DNA from: Cyanophora paradoxa | Lineage: Eukaryota > Glaucocystophyceae > Cyanophorales > Cyanophoraceae | Direction of reading: 5' to 3' | Assembly (NCBI GenBank): GCA_004431415.1 | Contig: QPMI01000477.1 | Coordinates: forward strand, 496,001-560,000 | Length of the DNA: 64,000 bases | Shown: piece by piece, positions 1 to 13,600 of the stretch | How the letters are laid out: each line of letters opens with the position of its first letter | How positions within the stretch are numbered: the first letter of the stretch is position 1 | The notes under the pieces: generated by a model | What the model was told of the DNA's origin: nothing | Database searches by the model: none | What the model saw: only the letters and a program-made list of their open reading frames with translations | Program-made: the position numbers and the translations under genes

Positions 1-1600
1 GCTCCAGCGGCCCACCCGCAACTGCCATCGTGGAGCTGTTCTCAACGGATCCGCCCGTGCTCGCTCGTAGCACAGAGATCGATGCGACCGTCCACGGGGC
101 ATCGCTGAAGTACTGCAGCCGACCTGCACCATCCAGCAGCCCTCCGCCAGAGATCTCGCTTGCCAGCCGATCGCGAAGCGAAAGCAGCTCGCCCAATGCG
201 AACGACGTCGACAGCACCCGCAGCGGTGACGGCGCTAGCACAGCACTTGTCGACACCGACAGCCACACCTCCCCAGCGAAGCTTGCCCCGTGCACTCCCA
301 CCAAGCTGAACGGGAGCCCGACCGCGGGCTCCACCGAGTGCAGGCGCGGGGGCTCTGCTTCGGCTGTCAGAACAGCGAACGCGAGCTGCTGGATTCAAAG
401 GATTAGAAGCGAACACAGACCTAGCAGCTCCACAACGACTGAGCCAACGAATGCAGAGACCGAGACCGAAGCGAAGCCGATCACAGCTCGCGGCTCGCCC
501 AGCGACAACAGGCACGAAATCGCCACGCCGACCACGCCCGGGTTGCTACTGACGTCGACGGTCGTTCCGGCTGACGTCGTCGGTATACCGTCCACGATGC
601 AGGCTGGAAGCATGCCGGACTGGTTTCCGAAAGGGAACGACGATCCACTATAGCCAGGCGACGACACAACGGTAATCCACGGCGCGTTCAGATAGATGGT
701 CGAGCGGGATGGAGCAACCAGCGCCGGCAGCGCAGCCTCGGGGCCGGCCTCCACGATGCATTTGACGAGGCGCACGTCGTCGCTTGGGGCCCCGAGCGCG
801 AAGCTCGTGCTCCAGACGCACACGCCGTCGTCGCTCTCCTCGCATCCGCTGCCATCAGTGGGCCTCCAGCACAACGAAGACTCGACCGGGGGAACGCCTG
901 CATGCGCGTTCTCGGCAGAGTACGGATCACAGGCAAATACGCAAGCTCACGCACCAGCAATGTCGACGAGGGCGTCCTGTAAGGTGAAGCTCGCTCCGTC
1001 GGCGCTCAACTGCACAGCGTATGCACCAGCGCTGCTCGCGACCTCCACTACAGCAGCGCCACTGCTCAGAAGCCGCACGTGATATCCGGCGCCCAGGGCC
1101 ACCGTTGCACCAAACCGCGGAACGAGCCGGATCAGCGAGACCGTGCCCGGGAGCATGTCTCGTCCGGAGAGCAACAGCAGCGAGCCCGTTGCCTTGCCGC
1201 CGCCAGCAGACAGAGTGCGTGGCAGCGCGGCCAAGACAGCTGCCGGGCTGTGGAGCGGCACGTCCACGGCTCCGAGCTCCCCAGAGAGGCTCTCGACAAG
1301 ACGGACGTGTGCGACGCCAGCCTCAGCTCCCGCCGGAAGACTGCATCGCACGGCGGAGTTCGACACGAAATCAACGGCGTTGACTGCCGCCGGAGACACA
1401 GGGGCGGCAGCAGCGCGGGCTCCGCCGAACTGGCACCACAGCTGGCCCTGCTCCTGCCGCGCCGCCAGGCCCGCGCCCGCTGCCACCACGAACGGACTGC
1501 TGCTCAGTGCGAGATCATTCGAAATCGGTCTGCTCGCGTGCCAAACCAGGCCGGCGCCGAGCGCTGTCGAGGCCGGTCCTGCGTGCAGAAAACATCAAGT
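1..1600 (-). repeat. Intragenic cassette copy 3, cut by the window edge
   Basis: The start of a third copy: exon A 1578-955, exon B 897-421 and the first 363 bases of exon C. It lies exactly 6,115 bp from the matching positions of copy 2 and is nearly identical to it. The array therefore continues to the left, and the total copy number cannot be read from this window. Confidence 0.9.
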
Positions 1601-4600
1601 ATGTAATTGCAACAAAAAGCTCGAATTGCATTGATATTCTGCCCACCTGGCGAGGCGAGAGAGAGGGGCGAAGAAACGAACTCCTCGCCAGCCAGGCCGA
1701 TCTCCAGGAGCGCCGGTGCGGCAGACCCAACAGGCAACGTGGGAAGTAGTGCCGAAAGAGTAACTCCGGACGAGGACGGAATTCGAAGAGCGGTTTCACT
1801 CAATGCCAGAACTAAATCACGGTTGATGCGCCCCACGAGGGATGACGCCATCCTCCCGAATTGATCGGCGGGGAAAGTGACGACAATGGAAGCACCCGCT
1901 GGATCATCGGACGCCATGACCATGGCCGATGCGGACGACAGTCGCAGCTGCAACGGCGACATAACGCTGCCCGGAGTCGCCATGCGTGCTTGATCCATCG
2001 TTCCAGCTGCTTGTCCTTTGGCGGGTTCTATTATACGGATGATGGGATCAGACAATCAATGAATGAAAGGGAAGGTGCAGCGAAAAAGCGATCGCGATTT
2101 TGTGAATGAAACGTTGACGGACCAACAAATTGAACCATGCCAGTGTTGATCGATGCGACGCCCGCGATGGCTGTGCGGACCCACGCGAACCCTGCCGGCG
2201 GACCTGCGACTGTGCATCGCAGCACTCGAAGTGCCCGGCTGCCGCCCACGATCACAGCAGGCACGCTCCGGCCGTTGTGAAGCAGACACGTCGCTTCCTC
2301 CGACAGGACCGCTGATGAGTGGATCGAGCCGCGTGTGCCTTGCGCATCGAAGCCGTCAACAGCAAAGTGCACTGCGACAGCGCCGCGAGCGCCATCGTCT
2401 TGCATGACGGAATCGGCATCCGGCGCCGCCCATGGAACCACCTCCGTCAGGCTGGAGACAACTTGCGAAGCACCTGCAGGGCCCGCGGCAGCGGACCCGA
2501 GAGTGTGAATGATCGATGGCGCACAGGCGCTGCAGTTTGCCAGATCCAAATAGCGACATCTGGTGAAAGGGGACGCACCTCGATACCACAACAGCGCAGA
2601 CGAGGCGTCAGCAGCAAGTGCGGTTCCAGCAGCGCCCACCTCGATCGGCTCCACGCCCGGCGGGCGTGCGGACAGCGTGCAGACCCCGCTGGCTCCGGAG
2701 ACCCACACTTTTGCTCGCACGAAACACACGACGGTTGTCGCACCAGGCCGCTGCGGCATCTGAATAGCCACGTGCTCCCCACCATGTGTTGAAGCGGCAA
2801 ACGGTGAGGCTGGCACCAGTGGCGACCCAACATCTGAGAGACGAAGGCGTTGTCAGAAGAACGATCATAATCTGGCCAAACGTGCACGTACCTGCAGCAG
2901 CAAAAACGCCAGCATCAAGATATGTCACGCCGTCCGCAGACACCGCGAGCGTGAAGCTTGTCGTTGCGTTCAGCCGCGGAACGCTCGTCACCTCGCACAG
3001 CAGCAGCGCCGAGCTCAGCGCCCGCCCTGGCGCGGCCGGTACGAAGGGCGACCCTCGGCACCAAACACCAACACTCGCCGCCGTCCAGTCTCGAACCGGA
3101 ACGACAAGCCATGAGCCGGACTCCAACGGTCCCTCTGCAGGCGAGGGGCCGCCCACGGCAGGCTCGAAAACCCACACGAGCGCTGCCGTGCCCTCGACTG
3201 ATGCCAGAGCTGCCGGTCCGCTTGGCCGCGCAAATGCTGCATCCAATCGCAAACCGTGCATCAGACCACCCGAAAAGGCAAGGCCACGACGGCGGTCTTC
3301 TGCACCTTGCGTGAGCAGCGGAAAGACATCGCTCGGATGACCCGGATGCCACGCCTCGCCCGCCAAAATCAGCTGCCGTGCCGCCGCGCGGGCCGGGAGC
3401 ACGCATGAAAGCGATGTGCCCAGCGTGCTGTCGGAGCTTGACGGCAGCGCATGCACAACCACCACAGAAGCCGATGATGAGCGCAGTGCGCACACCAGCT
3501 GCACTGACGCCACAGAGCCTGGCCCTGAAGCTGTCACGAGGGCGCCCCCCGTCTCCGCTAGAGATGTTGTCAGCGCGCCGGCCCCAGGCAGAGCGCTCGA
3601 GTTGTCCAAGGCGCTCCTATCGCCGTTGCGAATGGCGATCCCGGCTCCGGAGAGCGCGTTGGCTTTCTCAGCGCCAAGCTCCACGCCTCCTGCAATAACC
3701 AGCTCCGTCGCCTTCCAACCCGCCGCTGAGGAGAGGTCAGTCAGAGACCATTCACCAAGCGCCAATATAACCGTAACCAAGATCAGCGTGCGCACTGCGC
3801 GGCTCAAGCAGACCCGTTGCGTCCAGTGCAAGCCAGTCCTCGCCAAACGCTGCAGCTGCACCTGCTGTCGGCGGTGCAAGCTCCACAAACGCCAGCGCTG
3901 ACGATGCGACCGCAGCCATTGACGGCCCCAGCACCATGCTGTCCTGATGCGTGTATGCGACAGCCCGCTCCCCGATCGTGCCCAGATTGCGGCCCCGAAA
4001 CAAGACAAGCGCGAAAGGCCCCGCCGCCATGGGAGCGACGCCGGACACGAAAGCAGGCTCTGCTCGCGTCTCAGACGACGGCCACAGAGATCGCTCACAG
4101 AGGGCACGTGGAAAACACGAGATCGCACCGGTAACCGCGACCGTTGCAGATGGCCCTGCCGCACCCCCGAGCGCCAACGCCACAAAGCCTGCAACAGACC
4201 GCACCGGCTGCACAGATGCCCGAAACGAGCCCGCGACCGTCCCAATACTGCAGCGCACGACGTGCAAGTCCAGCGATCCTGAACCCGATGGCGCCTGCAC
4301 CGTGGCCAATTCCACTGCGTTGCCATCTACAACGCAGTGTGTCGCTGCTGAAGGGCTCGCGACTGCCACGGATGTCCCTGTCGCAAGCATCGAGACGCGA
4401 GTTGCCATAGGCAGAGGCAGCGGGCCCGCTGGTGCAGACGCAAAGGTGAACGGAAGCGAGCCGCCGACAGCTGCAGCTGGCTCCGCCTCCCAAGCGACCT
4501 CAACGGCTGCCGTTCCCAGCGCCACCTGCCCGAGCGGGACAACCTCGTCTACGCTGACAAGAAGTCGCATTGCCTGGCTGGTCGCGCGCCAGTCCGCGGT

Positions 4601-7600
4601 GGTCGTCCATGCTGGCGGCGGGACCTCGCACAGCAATGCCGCGGACGACAAGCCGCGCGACCTGAGCCCCTGAAGACCGCCGACGTTGCACTGCAGGTGC
4701 GCTTCTCCGGTGGGAAGGCCAGCGGATTCCAGGACGACGAGTGTGCTCTCGCTCAGAGGCACCAACGAGGGCACTGCTCTTGAGATGGCGCCTGGTTCTG
4801 CAGACGGCATGAGCATCGCCACCATCGTCCAGGCACGAGCAGACAGCATGTGAGGCCCATTGACACTCACCGCGCAAGGCCACCTGCAGCAATGCCAGCA
4901 GCTGCACGCCATCCACATTGACAAACACGGCGACAAAGCCGGCGGGCTGGCCCATGATCGAGCACGAGAACAATGCCCGCGTCATTGCACCACTGCCTCC
5001 CAAGTCCGAGCGTGTCGCTGGCACGCTTCGCCCACCTGCTCCAAACCGACACACTGCCCGCGACCCGCTCGTTGAGAGCACGAACGTGACGGCGCTCCTG
5101 CCGGCATCCCTATCCATCTCTGCTGGCAGGACGAGCGATGATAATACCGCGACAGGAGTTGCAGTCGTGCGGCCGGCTAGCGCTGCGAGGGCGGAATGAA
5201 GTCAGCCCCCCATTACAAGAACTTCACGCTAGACTTGAATGGGCCCGTGCGCACCAGGTTGCAGGTACGAGATGCGTGTTGGCACCAGCGACGGGTTTGT
5301 GGCACCCCCCACAATCACGGAAACGTCGTCGTGCAGCGCCGCCCGAGCCGGCAGCACACACCCGTCACTCCAGCCCGCCACGACCACTTTCGAGCCAACG
5401 ATGCAGCCGATGGAGCCCGCGAGTGGTCGCGCCCGCCCAGTCAGAGACAGTATTGAGCCCCCGAGACCGCTCGCTGCGCTGCCGGCGGGGCTAAGATCCG
5501 GAGCCTGCACCCACGTGAACAGGAGCGACGACGACGATGATGCGGTCACATCTCCAGAGGAAGTCGTCATGCTCGCCGCAAGGCGCACTGATACAACGCC
5601 TGCCTCGTAATCACCCGCCAGCACATCACAGAACACCGCCGCCGTTGAAAGAACGCGACCACGGGCAGAGAGCCGCCCGCCACCATTCGCGTTGGGGATG
5701 GAGCAGTGCACTGTCGGCGCCGTCCAATGCCTCGCATCTAGCATAACCCAACTGTCAAGCCCGAGATGGCCCTCCACTGGCGTGGCGGCGAGCACTGCGG
5801 CGTCAGCTGCAGCTGTTGAAATGGACGTAGTTGTCGAGATGGCTGTCGTTTGCGGAATCGAGTCCTTGACGATCGCATCCGTTACGAACTCTGCACTGGA
5901 TCCGAAAATCCCTGCCAGCAGCAGCACCGTCCCTGGCCGGCGCGCCGGCTGCAGGCAGGTCACGGTCGGCGTCGACCGGGGATCCTCCGGCTGCGCCATC
6001 ACCACGATGGCCGACCGTGACGACGACACGAAGATGCAATGCACTGCGGCCAGGGGCGGGGCCGCCCCGCCGGCGACGCCCGAAACCTCCAGCAACATCC
6101 CCCCAGCGACGTTGAGCTCCAGCGGCCCACCCGCAACTGCCGTCGTGGAGCTGTTCTCAACGGATCCGCCCGTGCTCGCTCGTAGCACAGAGATCGATGC
6201 GACCGTCCACGGGGCATCGCTGAAGTACTGCAGCCGACCTGCGCCATCCAGCAGCCCTCCGCCAGAGATCTCGCTTGCCAGCCGATCGCGAAGCGAAAGC
6301 AGCTCGCCCAATGCGAACGACGTCGACAGCACCCGCAGCGGCGACAGCGCTAGCACAGCACTTGTCGACACCGACAGCCACACCTCCCCAGCGAAGCTTG
6401 CCCCGTGCACTCCCACCAAGCTGAACGGGAGCCCGACCGCGGGCTCCACCGAGTGCAGGCGCGGGGGCTCTGCTTCGGCTGTCAGAACAGCGAACGCGAG
6501 CTGCTGGATTCAAAGGATAAGAAGCGAACGCAGACCTAGCAGCTCCACAACGACTGAGCCAACGAATGCAGAGACCGAGACCGAAGCGAAGCCGATCACA
6601 GCTCGCGGCTCGCCCAGCGACAACAGGCACGAAATCGCCACGCCGACCACGCCCGGGTTGCTACTGACGTCGACGATCGTTCCGGCTGACGTCGTCGGTA
6701 TACCGTCCACGATGCAGGCTGGAAGCATGCCGGACTGGTTTCCGAAAGGGAACGACAATTCACTATAGCCAGGCGACGACACAACGGTAATCCGCGGCGC
6801 GTTCAGATAGACGGTCGAGCGGGATGGAGCAACCAGCGCCGGCAGCGCAGCCTCGGGGCCGGCCTCCACGATGCATTTGACGAGGCGCACGTCGTCGCTT
6901 GGACCCCCGAGCGCGAAGCTCGTGCTCCAGACGCACACGCCGTCGTCGCTCTCCTCGCATCCGCTGCCATCAGTGGGCCTCCAGCACAACGAAGACTCGA
7001 CCGGGGGAACGCCTGCATGCGCGTTCTCGGCAGAGTACAGATCACAGGCAAATACGCAAGCTCACGCACCAGCGATGTCGACGAGGGCGTCCTGTGAGGT
7101 GAAGCTCGCTCCGTCGGCGCTCAACTGCACAGCGTATGCACCAGCGCTGCTCGCGACCTCCACTACAGCAGCGCCACTGCTCAGAAGCCGCACGTGATAT
7201 CCGGCGCCCAGGGCCACCGTTGCACCAAACCGCGGAACGAGCCGGATCAGCGAGACCGTGCCCGGGAGCATGTCTCGTCCGGCGAGCAACAGCAGCGAGC
7301 CCGTTGCCTCGCCGCCGCCAGCAGACAGAGTGCGTGGCAGCGCGGCCAAGACAGCTGCCGGGCTGTGGAGCGGCACGTCCACGGCTCCGAGCTGCCCAGA
7401 GAGGCTCTCGACAAGACGGACGTGTGCGACGCCAGCCTCAGCTCCCGCCGGAAGACTGCATCGCACAGCGGATTTCGACGCGAAATCGACGGCGTTGACT
7501 GCCACCGGAGACACAGGGACGGCAGCAGCGCGGGGTCCGCCGAACTGGCACCACAGCTGGCCCTGCTCCTGCCGCGCCGCCAGGCCCGCGCCCGCTGCCA

Positions 7601-10600
7601 CCACGAACGGACTGCTGCTCAGTGCGAGACCATTCGAAATCGGTCTGCTCGCGTGCCAAACCAGGCCGGCGCCGAGCGCTGTCGAGGCCGGTCCTGCGTG
7701 CAGAAAACATCAAGTATGTAATTGCAACAAAAAGCTCGAATTGCATTAATATTCTGCCCACCTGGCGAGGCGAGAGAGAGGGGTGAAGAAACGAACTCCT
7801 CGCCAGCCAGGCCGATCTCCAGGAGCGCCGGTGCGGCAGACCCAACAGGCAACGTGGGAAGTAGTGCCGAAAGAGTAACTCCGGACGAGGACGGAATTCG
7901 AAGAGCGGTTTCACTCAATGCCAGAACTAAATCACGGTTGATGCGCCCCACGGGGGATGACGCCATCCTCCCGAATTGATCGGCGGGGAAAGTGACGACA
8001 ATGGAAGCACCCGCTGGATCATCGGACGCCATGACCATGGCCAATGCGGACGACAGTCGCAGCTGCAACGGCGACATAACGCTGCCCGGAGTCGCCATGC
8101 GTGCTTGATCCATCGTTCCAGCTGCTTGTCCTTTGGCGGGTTCTATTATACGGATGATGGGATCAGACAATCAATGAATGAAAGGGAAGGTGCAGCGAAA
8201 AAACGATCGCGATTTTGTGAATGAACCGTTGACGGACCAACAAATTGAACCATGCCAGTGTTGATCGATGTGACGCCCGCGATGGCTGTGCGGACCCACG
8301 CGAACCCTGCCGGCGGACCTGCGACTGTGCATCGCAGCACTCGAAGTGCCCGGCTGCCGCCCACGATCACAGCAGGCACGCTCCGGCCGTTGTGAAGCAG
8401 ACACGTCGCTTCCTCCGACAGGACCGCTGATGAGTGGATCGAGCCACGTGTGCCTTGCGCATCGAAGCCGTCAACAGCAAAGTGCACTGCGACAGCGCTG
8501 CGAGCGCCATCGTCTTGCATGACGGAATCGGCATCCGGCGCCGCCCATGGAACCACCTCCGTCAGGCTTGAGACAACTTGCGAAGCACCTGCAGGGCCCG
8601 CGGCAGCGGACCCGAGAGTGTGAATGATCGATGGTGCACAGGCGCTGCAGTTTGCCAGATCCAAATAGCGACATCTGGTGAAAGGGGACGCACCTCGATA
8701 CCACAACAGCGCAGACGAGGCGTCAGCAGCAAGTGCGGTTCCAGCAGCGCCCACCTCGATCGGCTCCACGCCCGGCGGGCGTGCGGGCAGCGTGCAGACC
8801 CCGCTGGCTCCGGAGACCCACACTTTTGCTCGCACGAAACACACGACGGTTGTCGCACCAGGCCGCTGCGGCATCTGAATAGCCACGTGCTCCCCACCAT
8901 GTGTTGAAGCGGCAAACGGTGAGGCTGGCCATGGCACCAGTGGCGACCCAACATCTGAGAGACGAAGGCGTTGTCAGAAGAACGATCATAATCTGGCCAA
9001 ACGTGCACGTACCTGCAGCAGCAAAAACGCCAGCATCAAGATATGTCACGCCGTCCGCAGACACCGCGAGCGTGAAGCTTGTCGTTGCGTTCAGCCGCGG
9101 AACGCTCGTCACCTCGCACAGCAGCAGCGCCGAGCTCAGCGCCCGCCCTGGCGCGGCCGGTACGAAGGGCGACCCTCGGCACCAAACACCAACACTCGCC
9201 GCCGTCCAGTCTCGAACCGGAACGACAAGCCATGAGCCGGACTCCAACGGTCCCTCTGCAGGCGAGGGGCCGCCCACGGCAGGCTCGAAAACCCACACGA
9301 GCGCTGCCGTGCCCTCGACTGATGCCAGAGCTGCCGGTCCGCTTGGCCGCGCAAATGCTGCATCCAATCGCAAACCGTGCATCAGACCACCCGAAAAGGC
9401 AAGGCCACGACGGCGGTCTTCTGCACCTTGCGTGAGCAGCGGAAAGACATCGCTCGGATGACCCGGATGCCACGCCTCGCCCGCCGAAATCAGCTGCCGT
9501 GCCGCCGCGCGGGCCGGGAGCACGCATGAAAGCGACGTGCCCAGCGTGCTGTCGGAGCTTGACCGCAGCGCATGCACAACCACCACAGAAGCCGATGATG
9601 AGCGCAGCGCGCACACCAGCTGCACTGACGCCACAAAGCCTGGCCCTGAAGCTGTCACGAGGGCGCCCCCCGTCTCCGCTAGAGATGTCGTCAGCGCGCC
9701 GGCCCCAGGCAGCGCGGTCGAGTTGTCCAAGGCGCGGCTATCGCCGTTGCGAATGACGATCCTGGCTCCGGAGAGCGCGTTGGCTTTCTCAGCGCCAAGC
9801 TCCACGCCTCCTGCAATAACCAGCTCCGTCGCCTTCCAACCCGCCGCTGAGGAGAGGTCAGTCAGAGACCATTCACCAAGCGCCAATATAACCGTAACCA
9901 AGATCAGCGTGCGCACTGCGCGGCTCAAGCAGACCCGTTGCGTCCAGTGCAAGCCAGTCCTCGCCAAACGCTGCAGCTGCACCTGCTGTCGGCGGTGCAA
10001 GCTCCACAAACGCCAGCGCTGACGATGCGACCGCAGCCATTGACAGCCCCAGCACCATGCTGTCCTGATGCGTGAATGCGACAGCCCGCTCCCCGATCGT
10101 GCCCAGATTGCGGCCCCGAAACAAGACAAGCGCGAAAGGCCCCGCCGCCATGGGAGCGACGCCGGACACGAAAGCAGGCTCTGCTCGCGTCTCAGACGAC
10201 GGCCACAGAGATCGCTCACAGAGGGCACGTGGAAAACACGAGATCGCACCGGTAACCGCGACCGTTGCAGATGGCCCTGCCGCGCCCCCGAGCGCCAACG
10301 CCACAAAGCCTGCAACAGACCGCACCGGCTGCACAGATGCCCGAAACGAGCCCGCGACCGTCCCAATACTGCAGCGCACGACGTGTACGTCCAGCGATCC
10401 TGAACCCGATGGCGCCTGCACCGTGGCCAATTCCACTGCGTTGCCATCTACAACGCAGTGTGTCGCTGCTGAAGGGCTCACGACTGCCACGGATGTCCCT
10501 GTCGCAAGCATCGAGACGCGAGTTGCCATAGGCAGAGGCAGCGGGCCCGCTGGTGCAGACGCAAAGGTGAACGGAAGCGAGCCGCCGACAGCTGCAGCTG

Positions 10601-13600
10601 GCTCCGCCTCCCAAGCGACCTCAACGGCTGCTGTCCCCAGCGCCACCTGCCCGAGCGGGACAACCTCGTCTACGCTGACAAGAAGTCGCATTGCCTGGCT
10701 GGTCGCGCGCCAGTCCGCGGTGGTCGTCCATGCTGGCGGCGGGACCTCGCACAGCAATGCCGCGGACGACAAGCCGCGCGACCTGAGCCCCTGAAGACCG
10801 CCGACGTTGCATTGCAGGTGCGCTTCTCCGGTGGGAAGGCCAGCGGATTCCAGGACGACGAGTGTGCTCTCGCTCAGAGGCACCAACGAGGGCACTGCTC
10901 TTGAGATGGCGCCTGGTTCTGCAGACGGCATGAGCATCGCCACCATCGTCCAGGCACGAGCAGACAGCATGTGAGGCCCATTGACACTCACCGCGCAAGG
11001 CCACCTGCAGCAATGCCGGCAGCTGCACGCGTACGCCATCCACGTCAACAAACACGGCGACAAAGCCGGCGGGCTGGCCCATGATCGAGCACGAGAACAA
11101 CGCCCGCGTCATTGCACCACTGCCTCCCAAGTCCGAGCGTGTTGCTGGCACGCTTCGCCCACCTGCTCCAAACCGACACACTGCCCGCGACCCGCTTGTT
11201 GAGAGCACGAACGTGACGGCGCTCCTGCCGGCATCCCTATCCATCTCTGCTGGCAGGACGAGCGATGATGATACCGCGACAGGAGTTGCAGTCGTGCGGC
11301 CGGCTAGCGCTGCGAGGGCGGAATGAAGTCAGCCCCCCATTACAAGAACTTCACGCTAGACTTGAATGGGCCCGTGCGCACCAGGTTGCAGGTACGAGAT
11401 GCGTGTTGGCACCAGCGACGGGTTTGTGGCACCCCCCACAATCACGGAAACGTCGTCGTGCAGCGCCGCCCGAGCCGGCAGCACACACCCGTCACTCCAG
11501 CCCGCCACGACCACTTTCGAGCCAACGATGCAGCCGATGGAGCCCGCGAGTGGTCGCGCCCGCCCAGTCAGAGACAGTATTGAGCCCCCGAGACCGCTCG
11601 CTGCGCTGCCGGCGGGGCTAAGATCCGGAGCCTGCACCCACGTGAACAGGAGCGACGACGACGATGATGCGGTCACATCTCCAGAGGAAGTCGTCATGCT
11701 CGCCGCAAGGCGCACTGATACAACGCCTGCCTCGTAATCACCCGCCAGCACCTCACAGAACACCGCCGCCGTTGAAAGAACGCGACCACGGGAAGAGAGC
11801 CGCCCGCCACCATTCGCGTTGGGGATGGAGCAGTGCACTGTCGGCGCCGTCCAATGCCTCGCATCTAGCATAACCCAACTGTCGAGCCCGACATGGCCCT
11901 CCACTGGCGTGGCGGCGAGCACTGTGGCGTCAGCTGCAGCTGTTGAAATGGACGTTGTTGTCGAGATGGCTGTCGTTTGCGGAATCGAGTCCTTGACGAT
12001 CGCATCCGTTACGAACTCTGCACTGGATCCGCCAATCCCTGCCAGCAGCAGCACCGTCCCTGGCCGGCGCGCCGGCTGCAGGCAGGTCACGGTCGGCGTC
12101 GACCGGGGATCCTCCGGCTGCGCCATCACCACGATGGCCGACCGTGACGACGACACGAAGATGCAATGCACTGCGGCCAGGGGCGGGGCCGCCCCGCCGG
12201 CGACGCCCGAAACCTCCAGCAACATCCCCCCAGCGACGTTGAGCTCCAGCGGCCCACCCGCAACTGCCGTCGTGGAGCTGTTCTCAACGGATCCGCCCGT
12301 GCTCGCTCGTAGCACAGAGATCGATGCGACCGTCCACGGGGCATCGCTGAAGTACTGCAGCCGACCTGCGCCATCCAGCAGCCCTCCGCCAGAGATCTCG
12401 CTTGCCAGCCGATCGCGAAGCGAAAGCAGCTCGCCCACTGCAAACGACGTCGACAGCACCCGCAGCGGCGACGGCGCTAGCACAGCACTTGTCGACACCG
12501 AGAGCCACACCTCCCCAGCGAAGCTTGCCCCGTGCACTCCCACCAAGCTGAACGGGAGCCCGACCGCGGGCTCCACCGAGTGCAGGCGCGGGGGCTCTGC
12601 TTCGGCTGTCAGAACAGCGAACGCGAGCTGCTGGATTCAAAGGATAAGAAGCGAACACAGACCTAGCAGCTCCACAACGACTGAGCCAACGAATGCAGAG
12701 ACCGAGACCGAAGCGAAGCCGATCACAGCTCGCGGCTTGCCCAGCGACAACAGGCACGAAATCGCCACGCCGACCACGCCCGGGTTGCTACTGACGTCGA
12801 CGGTCGTTCCGGCTGACGTCGTCGGTATACCGTCCACGATGCAGGCTGGAAGCATGCCGGACTGGTTTCCGAAAGGGAACGACGATCTACTATAGCCAGG
12901 CGACGACACAACGGTAATCCGCGGCGCGTTCAGATAGACGGTCGAGCGGGATGGAGCAACCAGCGCCGGCACCGCAGCCTCGGGGCCGGCCTCCACGATG
13001 CATTTGACGAGGCGCACGTCGTCGCTTGGAGCCCCGAGCGCGAAGCTCGTGCTCCAGACGCAAACGCCGTCGTCGCTCTCCTCGCATCCGCTGCCATCAG
13101 TGGGCCTCCAGCACAACGAAGACTCGACCGGGGGAACGCCTGCATGCGCGTTCTCGGCAGAGTACAGATCACAGGCAAATACGCAAGCTCACGCACCAGC
13201 GATGTCGACGAGGGCGTCCTGTGAGGTGAAGCTCGCTCCGTCGGCGCTCAACTGCACAGCGTATGCACCAGCGCTGCTCGCGACTTCCACCACAGCAGCG
13301 CCACTGCTCAGAAGCCGCGCGTGATATCCGGCGCCCAGGACCGCCGTTGGACCAAACCGCGGAACGAGCCGGATCAGCGAGACCGTGCCCGGGAGCATGT
13401 CTCGTCCGGCGAGCAACAGCAGCGAGCCCGTTGCCTTGCCGTCGCCAGCAGACAGAGTGCGTGGCAGTGCGGCCAAGACAGCTGCCGGGCTGTGGAGCGG
13501 CACGTCCACGGCTCCGAGCTCCCCAGAGAGGCTCTCGACAAGACGGACGTGTGCGACGCCAGCCTCAGCTCCCGCCGGAAGACTGCATCGCACGGCGGAG

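Noticed and set aside
696-12895. Long plus-strand frames across the TIG cassettes (for example 5692-6768, 11819-12895)
   Set aside because: They mirror the real minus-strand exons, repeat at the same period and read as Ser/Ala/Arg/Thr-rich sequence without domains. The minus strand has splice-consistent TIG-like sequence.
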